Shown: positions 16,608 to 25,927 of the stretch, piece after piece | Numbering within the stretch: the stretch's first letter is position 1 | How the letters are laid out: each line of letters begins with the position of its first letter | Assembly (NCBI GenBank): GCA_965651265.1 | Contig: CBFGRV010000014.1 | Coordinates: forward strand, 10,140-74,139 | Length of the DNA stretch: 64,000 bases | Origin: CBFGRV01 sp965651265 | GTDB lineage: Bacteria; Bacteroidota; Rhodothermia; Rhodothermales; VXPQ01 | Direction of reading: 5' to 3' | The notes under the pieces: model-generated | What the model was told of the DNA's origin: nothing | The model's database searches: none | Seen by the model: only the letters and a program-made list of their open reading frames with translations | Program-made: the position numbers and the translations under genes

Positions 16608-19217
16608 CTACTCGCCCTCTTCGCTCTCCTCCGCCTTGACCTTCTCCTTCTTCGTGGTCCGCTTACCTTTCGTGGCCTTCGGCTGAGGTTCTTCGTCGGC
16701 ATCCGACTCGTCGGCTGCGGCGGCCGCTTCCGGCTCCGACACCGAGTCCTCGGCGGGTGCCTCTTCCTGAGCGGTCTCCGTGGCCTCGGCAGTTCCTTCG
16801 GCCTTTGCACCCTCGTCGCCTGCCTCTTGCTTCCGCTTCCCACGGCCACGCGTCTTCGTCGCTGCCGAATCTTCCGCTTCGGCCGGGGCGTCCGCTGAGG
16901 CGGCGTCGGCCTGCTCCGTTTCGACTTCGGCTTGCGCTTCGGGCGTCGATCCTTCGTCCGCAACGGCGGTTGCATCCTCCGCGGCCGCCGATTCTTGCAC
17001 CTGCTCGGGCTCGCGCGCCTCGGCCTCTTCGATCTGCGCTTTCAAATCGGCAAGTCCGCTGAGCTCGCCCAAAGTCGTCGGACCGGACGTTTCTTCGCGT
17101 TCCTGGAACTCCTCGAGGTCTCGGCGTTCGCGTTCGCGCCGCTCGCGGCGTTCGCGCTCCTGCTCTTGACGCTCGGCACGTTCGGTTGCGCGGTCCTGCG
17201 CCACTTCGCTGAGCACGATCTCCTTCTGGTTCGGATCGAACTTGATGACGCGAAGCTGTAGCTCCTGGCCTTCCTTATAGAACTCCTGGAAGTTCTGAGG
17301 ACCGTGCTTGAGCTCACTGGCCGGCACAAAGGCTTCGACCTCCAGCGGCAGCTCGACGACCAGCCCACCCTCGTTCGAGCGAACGGCGCGCGCGGTCGTG
17401 TCCGTGCCTTCGGCGTAGACCTTAGCGAACTGATTCCACGGGTTCGTCTCGACCTGCTTGTGGCCAAGGGAAATCCGGCGAGCCTCCTCGTCGACGTTCA
17501 GGATGACGACATCCAGCTCCTGGCCCTTCTTGATCATCTCGCTGGGGTGGCGAATTTTCTTCGTCCACGACAGGTCCGAGATGTGGACCAGACCGTCGAT
17601 TCCCGGCTCGATCTCGACGAAGACACCGAAGTTGGTGATGTTTCGAACGGTGCCTCGCAGCACCGTGCCCGGAGGATAGCGATCGGCAATACCGACCCAT
17701 GGATCCGGCTCGAGCTGCTTCATGCCGAGCGAGATCTTCTTGTCCTCCTTGTCGATGTTGAGGATCTTGACCTTCACCAGCTGTCCCAGGGAGACCATCT
17801 GGCTCGGGTGGCGAATGTGCTCCGTCCAGCTCATCTCGGAGATATGGACGAGTCCCTCGATACCCTTCTCGAGCTCGACGAACGCGCCGTAATCCGTGAT
17901 CGACACGACCTTGCCTTCGACGACCGAGCCCTCCTCATATTTCTCTTCGATATCCTCCCATGGGTGAGGCTGAAGCTGCTTCAGACCCAGCGAGATTCGC
18001 TGCCGCTCCTTGTCGTAATCAAGAACGACGACGTTGAGCTTCTCATCCAGCTCGACGAGTTCGGACGGATGCGAGACGCGGCCCCAGGAGAGGTCGGTGA
18101 TGTGCAGGAGACCATCCACACCGCCCAGATCGATGAAGACACCGAAATCCGTGATGTTCTTGACGGTGCCCTCGAGGATCTGGCCGGGCTCCATGGTCGA
18201 GAGAATCTTCTCCCGCTGAGCTTCGAGCTCCTTCTCGATGAGCGCCTTATGCGAGACGACGATATTCTCGTTGGCCGGATTGAGCTTTACGATCTTGAAC
18301 TCCATCCGCTTTTCGAGATAGGCATCGAAGTCGCGAACGGGGCGAACGTCGATCTGTGAACCCGGGAGGAAAGCTTCCATCTTCCCGATGTCCAGCTCCA
18401 CGATCATGCCGCCCTTGATGCGGCGCACGATCGTACCCTCGATGATGCGATCATTCTCGAAGGCATCCTCGATGCGCTGCCAGCGGCGCAGCTGGTCCGC
18501 TTTCGCCTTCGAAAGCACGAGCTGGCCGTGATAATCTTCGAGACGGTCGACGAATACTTCGACCTCATCGCCCGGGGAAAGCTCGCGATCGAATTCGTTC
18601 AGTGAGACAACGCCGTCGCTCTTGAATCCGATGTCGATGACGGCATCTTTCTCGCCGACGCTGACGACGCGCCCGTTGACGATCTCCTGCTCGTTTACCT
18701 TGGTGAACGTCTGATCGACCAGCTTCATGAGCTGATCGTATCCCTGGCCTGTCTGCTTCTCTTCTCCGTAGGCTTCCTCGAGCTCCTCGAGCGTGACGAC
18801 GCGTCCTTCGATCTCGCCGGTATAGCCGATGCGTCCTGTCTTTTCGGTAGCATCCGTATCCTCGGGAGACATTGCGGGTGCGCTCTCCTCAACGGAATCA
18901 CCGGCATCCGTTACCTCGACCTCTGCGGCGGGTGTGTCGCCGCCCTCGTCGGCCGGTGCGGTGCTTTCGATGGCCTCGCCGGAATCATCCGCTGCGGCCG
19001 ATGCCTCCTGTGCCTCCGCGGTGGGCTCGGTAGCCTCGTCCGCGGATTGATCCGCCCCTTCGGCTGCGGGCTCTATGGTGGCGTCGGACGAGGACGCGGT
19101 CGCGTTAACCTCACCGTTTGCCTGGGATGTGCCTTCTGCCGCCGCAGCCTCGTCGTCCAGATTCGTTTCTTCCTCGACTGCTTCTTCCTGGTTTGTTTTC
19201 TGCTGATCCTCAGCCAT
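16608..19217 (-). CDS. rpsA: 30S ribosomal protein bS1 with long acidic N- and C-terminal extensions
   Basis: mRNA-binding ribosomal protein. The start at 19217 is chosen because GGAG lies eight bases before it and it begins MAEDQQKT; the longer frame upstream is leader. Six S1 domains span about 175-670, e.g. EGTVKNITDFGVFIDLGG, EGKVVSITDYGAFVELEK and RGTVRNITNFGVFVEIEP; the first and sixth are divergent, as usual. The protein is 869 residues against 557 in E. coli: about 170 extra acidic Glu/Ala/Asp-rich residues in front and about 200 behind, the latter ending in a Lys/Glu mix. It follows cmk, the conserved cmk-rpsA order. Confidence 0.95.
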   Translation of the reverse strand: MAEDQQKTNQEEAVEEETNLDDEAAAAEGTSQANGEVNATASSSDATIEPAAEGADQSADEATEPTAEAQEASAAADDSGEAIESTAPADEGGDTPAAEVEVTDAGDSVEESAPAMSPEDTDATEKTGRIGYTGEIEGRVVTLEELEEAYGEEKQTGQGYDQLMKLVDQTFTKVNEQEIVNGRVVSVGEKDAVIDIGFKSDGVVSLNEFDRELSPGDEVEVFVDRLEDYHGQLVLSKAKADQLRRWQRIEDAFENDRIIEGTIVRRIKGGMIVELDIGKMEAFLPGSQIDVRPVRDFDAYLEKRMEFKIVKLNPANENIVVSHKALIEKELEAQREKILSTMEPGQILEGTVKNITDFGVFIDLGGVDGLLHITDLSWGRVSHPSELVELDEKLNVVVLDYDKERQRISLGLKQLQPHPWEDIEEKYEEGSVVEGKVVSITDYGAFVELEKGIEGLVHISEMSWTEHIRHPSQMVSLGQLVKVKILNIDKEDKKISLGMKQLEPDPWVGIADRYPPGTVLRGTVRNITNFGVFVEIEPGIDGLVHISDLSWTKKIRHPSEMIKKGQELDVVILNVDEEARRISLGHKQVETNPWNQFAKVYAEGTDTTARAVRSNEGGLVVELPLEVEAFVPASELKHGPQNFQEFYKEGQELQLRVIKFDPNQKEIVLSEVAQDRATERAERQEQERERRERRERERRDLEEFQEREETSGPTTLGELSGLADLKAQIEEAEAREPEQVQESAAAEDATAVADEGSTPEAQAEVETEQADAASADAPAEAEDSAATKTRGRGKRKQEAGDEGAKAEGTAEATETAQEEAPAEDSVSEPEAAAAADESDADEEPQPKATKGKRTTKKEKVKAEESEEGE

Positions 19218-19238
19218 ATAGTTCTCCGGGTCCACGGC

Positions 19239-19258
19239 GTCCGCGATCAAATGCGGAC
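19239..19258 (-). promoter_or_regulatory. Hairpin in the rpsA leader
   Basis: A 6-bp stem GTCCGC/GCGGAC with an 8-base loop ends 21 bases before the rpsA start codon, just upstream of its ribosome-binding site. The 217-base cmk-rpsA gap also holds CCAGGG/CCCTGG. S1 represses its own mRNA through leader hairpins in gamma-proteobacteria; equivalence here is only a possibility. Confidence 0.3.
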
Positions 19259-19434
19259 CTCTTACATGGTGGGCCCTTTCCTTTTTTAAAGTGTTCGCAC
19301 ATCGCCCCTTCCTGCGCCGAACGAACGCTTCTTTGATGGAACATGTAGTATTCCCCCAGGGAAGGGAGCTGCGCCCTGGCCATTCTAGCGGCAACTCGTC
19401 GGACGCATCCTGGCGGATTTTTTAGAGAACGTAG

Positions 19435-20121
19435 CTATACGGCGGAAAGGTTCGCGCGTTCCTTGATGACCTCCAGGACTCGTTCGATTTGATCATCGAT
19501 TGTGAGGTTCGTCGTATCGACTTCGACGGCATCGTGGGCCTTGACGAGCGGGGCGATGGCGCGGGTCGAGTCGGCCTCGTCACGCCTCCGGAGCTCCGAT
19601 AGCACTTGTTCCAGAGAGACCTTCTCCCCGCGCTGCGCCATCTCCTCCTGCCGTCGACGGCTGCGCTCCACTTCGTCGGCGACGAGAAAGATCTTGACGT
19701 CGGCATCGGGAAACACCACCGTTCCGATATCCCGCCCGTCCATGACGACTCCTCCCCCTTCCTCGACGCGGGCCAGCGCAAGGCGCCGCTGTTCGATGAC
19801 CAGTTTCTCGCGAACCTGGGGGATCGCGGCGACGGCACTGACCGTGCTCGTTACCTCGGCGCTACGGATCGCATCGGATACATCCTCGCCGTTCACGAAG
19901 ACGCGGAGCGCGCCCCGCTCTTCGCGCAGATCGATCTCGATGTGAGGGAGCAAGCGAAGGGCCTCCTGCGATGACGGCTGGACCCCGGCCCTCAGGAAGG
20001 CCAGTGTCACGGCTCGGTACATGGCTCCGGAGTCTATATGGAGGTATCCGAGACGCCGGGCTACGGCTTTCGCCGTGGTACTCTTGCCGGATCCGGCTGG
20101 TCCGTCTATCGCTACAATCAC
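19435..20121 (-). CDS. cmk: Cytidylate kinase
   Basis: Phosphorylates CMP and dCMP using ATP. 228 residues. The P-loop GPAGSGKST is at 7-15, followed by the CMP-binding LGYLHIDSGAMYRAVTLAFLRAG, the VTSTVSAVAAIPQVREKLVIEQRRLA segment, the DGRDIGTVVFPDADVKIFLVAD core and the RRDEADSTRAIAPLVKAHDAVEVDT lid/ending. It lies 217 bases before rpsA on the same strand. Confidence 0.97.
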   Translation of the reverse strand: MIVAIDGPAGSGKSTTAKAVARRLGYLHIDSGAMYRAVTLAFLRAGVQPSSQEALRLLPHIEIDLREERGALRVFVNGEDVSDAIRSAEVTSTVSAVAAIPQVREKLVIEQRRLALARVEEGGGVVMDGRDIGTVVFPDADVKIFLVADEVERSRRRQEEMAQRGEKVSLEQVLSELRRRDEADSTRAIAPLVKAHDAVEVDTTNLTIDDQIERVLEVIKERANLSAV

Positions 20122-20200
20122 TGAGTCACAGAGCTATCGCTGGAGAGTCTCGAGCGGCCGCCTCCCGTCGTCCTGTTCGTGGACACTCCGCCGCATAATG

Positions 20201-20230
20201 ATTATCCGTGCAACACACGATGGACTGCAA
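20201..20230 (-). promoter_or_regulatory. Possible sigma70-like promoter for cmk-rpsA
   Basis: On the minus strand TTGCAG (20225-20230) and GATAAT (20201-20206) are separated by 18 bases, about 80 bases before the cmk start. The -10 box is good and the -35 box poor. Bacteroidota sigma factors often use different boxes, so this is tentative. Confidence 0.25.
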
Positions 20231-20281
20231 GGGGTCCGTGAATTGTGAAACTGGCGCACACCGACCGAACTACCGCATCGA

Positions 20282-20902
20282 TCAGGGTTCAGAGGACGTA
20301 TTTCTGCCGCCGACCTCGCGGTTCACGATAGTAATCGGGTTGGGATAGGCCATCGGACCGAGCGGAGTGTCGATCGTGGGCGTGGCGCGCAGCTTGATGT
20401 TCTGCGGCTCACCTTGACCCGCAACGGCCAGGGCAAGATCGACGAGATCGCGGGCGCTCCGATCGAAAAACTCGAGGAGATCGAGCTCGATCCCGATCGG
20501 AACATCGCGCGTCTCTCCCGGCGGCAGCAGAATGGTCTGATCCGTCATTCCGCTGATGGTCTCACGATCTTCAATGAGGAGCGTCCAGTCCATCCGCACG
20601 AGGCGGGCCTGCACGTTGTTCTCCTCCGGGTTTTGTGCGGCAACATGGAGCTGGAAGCGCAGCGGCAGGTCGCGATCGGCTACCGCAGCACCGATTCGGA
20701 TCACATCCATGGCGGAGAGATCCTCGTAGGATCGAAGCCGTTGTAAATCAATTCCAGCCAGGGTCGCGTTCGAGACGCGATCCACTGCAAAATTGACGGA
20801 CCGTAAAGCGGCGATCTCCCGCAAGGTCTGACATCCCTGGAATCCGATCGAGGCTACAAGAATTGCGGCGAGGCCGATCAAGGTGCGGCGAAGAGAGCGC
20901 AT
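20282..20902 (-). CDS. Putative lipoprotein with LEA-type (WHy-like) domain
   Basis: From the ATG at 20902 the protein has 206 residues and opens as a lipoprotein: basic MRSLRR, a hydrophobic stretch, then FQGC with the lipidated Cys at 24. The mature part, with segments such as FAVDRVSNATLAGIDLQ, LPLRFQLHVAAQNPEENNVQ and LLPPGETRDVPIGIELDL, resembles bacterial LEA14/WHy-type beta-sandwich proteins that bind or shield envelope components; the precise role is unknown. A longer start at 20950 would overlap the divergent methyltransferase leader and spoil the signal peptide. cmk follows 160 bases later on the same strand. Confidence 0.75.
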   Translation of the reverse strand: MRSLRRTLIGLAAILVASIGFQGCQTLREIAALRSVNFAVDRVSNATLAGIDLQRLRSYEDLSAMDVIRIGAAVADRDLPLRFQLHVAAQNPEENNVQARLVRMDWTLLIEDRETISGMTDQTILLPPGETRDVPIGIELDLLEFFDRSARDLVDLALAVAGQGEPQNIKLRATPTIDTPLGPMAYPNPITIVNREVGGRNTSSEP

Positions 20903-20932
20903 GCGTAAGTTGCTGGTGTTCAGAGTCGATCG

Positions 20933-21511
20933 ATGCGAAAGCTGAAGCACGAGGAAATACCACGTCTAGATCCGGAAACACTCCGGTCATTACCAAAGCA
21001 TCCCATCTGCGTGCTCGTCCATAACGTACGCTCTATTTACAACGTCGGCTCGATCTTTCGCACATCCGACGCGGCACTCATCGAGCGAATCTATCTGAGC
21101 GGCATTTCAGGTACACCGGAGAACCGTGGACTGCACAAGACGGCTCTGGGTGCTCAGGACACGGTGAGCTGGGAGTACGTGCCGGATCCGGTAGCCCTCG
21201 TGGACGAGCTGAAGCGGGAAGGCTACACGATCGCAGCCCTCGAAATAACCGACGAGCCGACGGCCACCGTCGACATCGATCGGGATGCGTTTCCGCTGTG
21301 CCTCATCGTAGGGAATGAATTGGAGGGAGTCGATGATGCGCTGCTCCGCTGTGCCGATCTCGCAATGGAAATCCCTCAATTCGGTGCCAAGCAGTCTCTG
21401 AACGTTGCCGTGGCCTACGGAATCGCCATCTTCGACATCGTGCGCCGATATCGCGCATTCTCCGGCCTTCCCTCTGACCTCACGAACCGGGTCGCCGTCG
21501 ATGAGCGGTAA
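20933..21511 (+). CDS. SpoU/TrmH-family RNA 2'-O-methyltransferase
   Basis: SAM-dependent ribose methyltransferase with the knotted SPOUT fold, 192 residues with no N-terminal RNA-binding extension. Motif 1 is NVRSIYNVGSIFRTSDAA (residues about 31-48), motif 2 LIVGNELEGVDD, and motif 3 EIPQFGAKQSLNVAVAYGIAIFD. The substrate RNA (tRNA G18, or rRNA) cannot be read from sequence. The last 11 bases overlap the start of the mutase gene, so they are co-transcribed although functionally unlike. Confidence 0.9.
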   Translation: MRKLKHEEIPRLDPETLRSLPKHPICVLVHNVRSIYNVGSIFRTSDAALIERIYLSGISGTPENRGLHKTALGAQDTVSWEYVPDPVALVDELKREGYTIAALEITDEPTATVDIDRDAFPLCLIVGNELEGVDDALLRCADLAMEIPQFGAKQSLNVAVAYGIAIFDIVRRYRAFSGLPSDLTNRVAVDER

Positions 21512-24500
21512 CAGCGTATCGCTCGACGAGCTCTTGAGGGCTTTCCCGCCTGTCTCGGCGGACGAATGGGAGGCGCAGATTCGGCGCGATCTCGATGGAG
21601 CGCCTGATGAGCTCCTGTGGACGACGGCGGATGGCTTGACGATCCGGCCCTACTATCGGAGGGAGGATCTCGACGGCCTTCTCCACCTCGAGGCAGAAGG
21701 TGCGGCACCGATCGATTCTCTCTGGCTGATGCAGCAGAATGTGGATGCAGGAGATCCGTCAACGGCTGCAGAGCAGGCCCGCGCAGCAATCGAGGGTGGG
21801 GTAGATAGGTTGGGTATTGTGGCGATACGATCCCCCGAGGCTCTTGCCCGGTTCCTTGATGATGTTCCGCTCGGTGGCGCCAGGCTCCACCTCGAAGGAC
21901 ACGGCCGGATGGCGGAATTCATTCCATCCCTGATCGCGGGTGTCCACAGGCAGGGCGTTGACGTCGCTGACGCCGTTGCGAGCCTGGCCTGCAATCCAAT
22001 TGCACACATCGCGCGGAGTAGCCGGGAAAACTCATGGGTCTGGGATGATGCGGCCGACGTTCTGAGGACTCGCGATATCGACCTTACAACTCCATGTGTG
22101 CAATGCAGCACACATGTCTTCCATTCTGCCGGTGCTTCCATTGTGCAGGAGACGGCGCTCGCCCTGGCAGCGGTGGCCGAAACGGCCGTTCAGCTCGAAG
22201 AGCGAGGCGTTCCTCTCCAACACCTCTTCGAGCGGATCTTCATTTTGGTTTCCGTCTCCACTTCCTTCCTGCTCGAAGTGGCACGCCTCCGGGCCCTTCG
22301 TGCCCTGATTCCTAAGGTTGTCAGGACATTCTTGCCGGATGGCCCGGATGTTCATCTGCCTATCCATGCATCGACGTCTCGGCGCGTACTCACCCTCGAA
22401 GATCCATACACGAATCTTCTGCGGGCCACGACGAGTGCGGCGTCGGCGGTGATTGGAGGATGCGACGTGCTCGTCGTTCAGCCCTACGATGCGGCCGGCG
22501 GCTCGTCCTCTCCCCAGGCGCTGCGGCTGGCGCGCAACATCCAACACCTGCTTCGACACGAGTCGAGCTTCGATCGCGTGGACGACCCCGCCGCCGGGAG
22601 CTACTACGTCGAAGTGGTGACGGACGCCATCGCCCGGGAAGCATGGGACGAGTTTCGTCGGATCGAGCAGCGTGGCGGACTTCTTCAGGCGCTCCAAAAT
22701 GGATACGTTTCGGAGCGGATCGCCGCAGGCCGGCGGCAGCTTCTGGATGATGCGGCCAGGCCAGAGCGCCGCCATAGCACGGTGCCCCGACCACGATTTG
22801 ATCAGGTCGACTACGATCCGACGTCACTGCGTCCGCGCCGGCGGGGTACGTGGCAGCCTCTCGAGGGCATTTCCATCGCGGAATCGTTCTCACGGGAGGA
22901 CGTGGAAGGACTCGTCCACCTGGACTATGCCGCCGGCATTCCCCCTTTTCTGCGCGGGCCGTACAGCACGATGTATACCGTGCGGCCGTGGACCATCCGC
23001 CAGTATGCCGGATTCTCGACTGCCGAGGAGTCGAACGCCTTTTACAGGAAGGCGCTCGCCGCGGGTCAGCGCGGGCTTTCAGTCGCCTTCGACCTCCCCA
23101 CACACCGCGGATACGACTCGGATCATCCGCGCGTGATCGGGGACGTTGGAAAGGCGGGCGTCGCGGTCGACACCGTTGAGGACATGAAAATTCTCTTCGA
23201 CGGCATCCCGCTCGATCGAATGTCTGTGTCGATGACGATGAACGGGGCCGTAATCCCGATCCTGGCCTTCTTCATCGTGGCCGCCGAGGAACAGGGTGTG
23301 CCGAAGGAGCGCCTGACGGGCACCATTCAGAACGACATCCTGAAGGAGTTCATGGTGCGCAACACGTACATCTACCCGCCGGCGCCTTCGATGCGAATCG
23401 TGGCAGACATTTTCGCGTACGCGGCCCGGCACATGCCCCGCTTCAATTCGATTTCGGTGAGTGGGTATCACATGCAGGAGGCAGGCGCCACGGCGGATCT
23501 CGAGCTGGCCTATACGCTGGCGGATGGACTGGAGTACCTGCGTACGGGTTTGCGCGCGGGTCTCGACATCGATGACTTCGCGCCGCGCATGTCGTTTTTC
23601 TGGGGGATCGGGATGAACTTCTTCGTGGAGATCGCAAAGCTCCGGGCGGCCAGGATACTCTGGGCGGGGCTGGTGAAGCGGTTCGACCCGCAAAATCCTA
23701 GATCCATGGCCCTGCGCGCGCATTGCCAGACGTCCGGATGGAGCCTGACGGAGCAGGATCCCTTCAACAACGTTGCGCGGACGTGCATCGAGGCGCTCGC
23801 TGCCGCTTTCGGGCACACGCAGTCGCTGCACACAAACGCCCTCGATGAGGCCATCGCGCTGCCATCGGCCTTCTCGGCCCGCATAGCGCGGGATACGCAG
23901 ATCTATTTGCAGAAGGAGACGGACATCACGCGGGCGATCGATCCGTGGGGCGGATCATATTACATTGAGGTGCTCACCGATCGTCTCGCGCGACGGGCGC
24001 TCGAGTTGATCGATGAGGTCGAGGAGTTGGGTGGAATGACGAACGCCATCGAGCGAGGGTTGCCGATGGCTCGCATCGAGGAATCGGCTGCTAGAAAGCA
24101 GGCCCGCATCGATGCCGGCGAGGATGTGATCGTCGGGGTGAACCGATATCGGGAAACGGGCGCCGAGCAGCTCGACGTTCGTGAGATCGACAACACAGCC
24201 GTGAGGAACAAGCAGATCGAGCGGCTTCGTTCCGTCAAGGGCGCGCGGGATGAGGCAGCGGTGCGCGATGCCCTGGAGGCGGTGGCGAGGTGCGCCGGGA
24301 CCGGAGAGGGCAATCTTTTGGAGGTTGCCGTGGAAGCGGCGCGCCGCCGCGCGACCCTGGGCGAAATTTCGGATGCGATGGAAAAGCACTTTGGACGACA
24401 CCGCGCGCGACGCGAGGTAGTCGGGGGCGCGTATGCCCGGGGGGCGGCCACTCATGAAGCCTTCGAAGACGCTCGCCGGCGAACGGCCGAGTTTGCTCAA

Positions 24501-24914
24501 CGCGAAGGCCGGCGTCCGCGCATCCTGGTCGCGAAAGTAGGCCAGGATGGCCACGATCGCGGCGCAAAGGTTATCGCGGGGGCGTTCGCCGATATCGGTT
24601 TCGACGTCGACGTCGGCCCGCTATTCCGTACACCGGAGGAGGTCGCCCTTCAGGCCGTCGAAAATGACGTCCACGTGGTGGGTATTTCCACGCTGGCGGG
24701 CGCCCACAAGACGCTCGTTCCGGCCGTGATCCAACGGCTGCAGGAGCTCGGCCGACCCGACGTTCGGGTGGTCGTGGGCGGTGTCATTCCGCGTGCGGAT
24801 CAGGCATGGCTGCACGACGCCGGGGTATCGGAGATTTTCGGGCCGGGGACGCCAGTCGCCGACGCGGCGATGCGGGTGCTCCGGCTGCTCACGGAAAACC
24901 GGGAGTCGACGTGA
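21501..24914 (+). CDS. Methylmalonyl-CoA mutase, single-chain MutA-MutB fusion
   Basis: Adenosylcobalamin-dependent interconversion of methylmalonyl-CoA and succinyl-CoA. One uninterrupted frame of 1,137 residues holds two subunits. Residues 1 to about 418 match the small, non-catalytic subunit (MutA) and lack its B12-like domain. Residues about 430-1137 are a full large subunit: TIM barrel with the substrate-site stretch TVRPWTIRQYAGFSTAEESN (from 493), LSVAFDLPTHRGYDSDHP, then the cobalamin domain with D1016-x-H1018-x-x-G1021 (GQDGHDRGAK), where H1018 is the lower cobalt ligand. The start ATG at 21501 overlaps the methyltransferase; meaB overlaps the stop. The fusion is unusual: the two are normally separate genes. 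Confidence 0.93.
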   Translation: MSGNSVSLDELLRAFPPVSADEWEAQIRRDLDGAPDELLWTTADGLTIRPYYRREDLDGLLHLEAEGAAPIDSLWLMQQNVDAGDPSTAAEQARAAIEGGVDRLGIVAIRSPEALARFLDDVPLGGARLHLEGHGRMAEFIPSLIAGVHRQGVDVADAVASLACNPIAHIARSSRENSWVWDDAADVLRTRDIDLTTPCVQCSTHVFHSAGASIVQETALALAAVAETAVQLEERGVPLQHLFERIFILVSVSTSFLLEVARLRALRALIPKVVRTFLPDGPDVHLPIHASTSRRVLTLEDPYTNLLRATTSAASAVIGGCDVLVVQPYDAAGGSSSPQALRLARNIQHLLRHESSFDRVDDPAAGSYYVEVVTDAIAREAWDEFRRIEQRGGLLQALQNGYVSERIAAGRRQLLDDAARPERRHSTVPRPRFDQVDYDPTSLRPRRRGTWQPLEGISIAESFSREDVEGLVHLDYAAGIPPFLRGPYSTMYTVRPWTIRQYAGFSTAEESNAFYRKALAAGQRGLSVAFDLPTHRGYDSDHPRVIGDVGKAGVAVDTVEDMKILFDGIPLDRMSVSMTMNGAVIPILAFFIVAAEEQGVPKERLTGTIQNDILKEFMVRNTYIYPPAPSMRIVADIFAYAARHMPRFNSISVSGYHMQEAGATADLELAYTLADGLEYLRTGLRAGLDIDDFAPRMSFFWGIGMNFFVEIAKLRAARILWAGLVKRFDPQNPRSMALRAHCQTSGWSLTEQDPFNNVARTCIEALAAAFGHTQSLHTNALDEAIALPSAFSARIARDTQIYLQKETDITRAIDPWGGSYYIEVLTDRLARRALELIDEVEELGGMTNAIERGLPMARIEESAARKQARIDAGEDVIVGVNRYRETGAEQLDVREIDNTAVRNKQIERLRSVKGARDEAAVRDALEAVARCAGTGEGNLLEVAVEAARRRATLGEISDAMEKHFGRHRARREVVGGAYARGAATHEAFEDARRRTAEFAQREGRRPRILVAKVGQDGHDRGAKVIAGAFADIGFDVDVGPLFRTPEEVALQAVENDVHVVGISTLAGAHKTLVPAVIQRLQELGRPDVRVVVGGVIPRADQAWLHDAGVSEIFGPGTPVADAAMRVLRLLTENREST

Positions 24915-25927
24915 CCAATCCGTCCGTCGACGACATCCTCGCGGGACTGCGGCGCGGTGATCGTGCCGTACTCGCGCGCGCCATCACGTTAGTGGAAAGC
25001 ACGCGACCCGAGCATCGCCGCCTGGCCGAGGCAATCGTCGAGCAGTGTTTGCCGGCGCCCTCGTCTACGTTTCGGCTCGGGATCAGCGGGGTACCGGGTG
25101 TGGGCAAGAGCACGTTCATCGATGAGCTAGGAGTCCGGCTGATAGGGATGGACCGCCGCGTTGCCGTCCTGGCCATCGATCCCTCGAGCGACATCTCGGG
25201 CGGCAGCATCCTCGGTGACAAGACGAGAATGCCACGGCTGGCCGGAGAGTCGAACGCGTTCATCCGGCCATCCCCCAGCGCGGGGCGACTCGGTGCGGTC
25301 GCGCATCGAACCCGCGAGGCCATCTTCCTGTGCGAGGCAGCGGGATTCGACTTCATCATCGTAGAGACCGTCGGCGCCGGCCAGTCGGAGACGGCCGTCC
25401 ATTCGATGGTCGACTGCTTCCTGCTCCTGGCGTTGGCGGGCGCCGGCGACGAGCTTCAGGGCATCAAGCGGGGAATCATGGAGATGGCTGATGTCGTCGT
25501 GATCACGAAGGCGGACGGCCACAACGAAGCCGCCGCGGAGGAAGCGCGCGGTCAGCTCGTGCACGCTTTACGCATCCTTCCTGTGTCCAAATCCGCATGG
25601 AAGCCTCGTGTACTGACCACATCCGCGCTGACCGGCAAAGGGTTCGATAAAGTCATCGAGACCATTGAGGCCTACGAACGTCACGTACACGCTCGCGGAT
25701 ATTTCGAGGAGCGCCGGCGCGACCAGCAGCGATTCTGGCTCCGCGAGACCATCGAACGGTACCTTTTCGAATGGATTTACGGGACTTCCCCCGCGAGCGG
25801 CGAGCTGCGAGAACTGGAATCGAAGGTCGTCACGGGAACAACGTCCGTCCCGGAGGCGGCGGCTGAATTTCTCAGCAAATATCTACCCGGCTCCCTCCAA
25901 TCGGAGGATTTCGAACTTCCGGACTAG
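24911..25927 (+). CDS. meaB: Methylmalonyl-CoA mutase-associated GTPase chaperone MeaB (ArgK/MMAA family)
   Basis: G3E-family GTPase that gates adenosylcobalamin loading and protects or reactivates the mutase. 338 residues from a GTG that overlaps the mutase stop (GTGA). The P-loop GVPGVGKS is at 60-67; DPSSDISGGSILGDKTRM, the switch region VETVGAGQSET and the guanine motif TKAD follow in order. The C-terminal dimerisation arm is present (RDQQRFWLRETIERYLFEW). Overlap with the mutase gene implies coupled synthesis. Its stop shares a CTAG with the gltX stop. Confidence 0.95.
   Translation: MTNPSVDDILAGLRRGDRAVLARAITLVESTRPEHRRLAEAIVEQCLPAPSSTFRLGISGVPGVGKSTFIDELGVRLIGMDRRVAVLAIDPSSDISGGSILGDKTRMPRLAGESNAFIRPSPSAGRLGAVAHRTREAIFLCEAAGFDFIIVETVGAGQSETAVHSMVDCFLLLALAGAGDELQGIKRGIMEMADVVVITKADGHNEAAAEEARGQLVHALRILPVSKSAWKPRVLTTSALTGKGFDKVIETIEAYERHVHARGYFEERRRDQQRFWLRETIERYLFEWIYGTSPASGELRELESKVVTGTTSVPEAAAEFLSKYLPGSLQSEDFELPD

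Noticed and set aside
19218..19394. 59-codon N-terminal extension of rpsA
   Set aside because: The extension has no acidic S1-tail composition, while GGAG at the right distance precedes the ATG at 19217; the extension is better read as leader.
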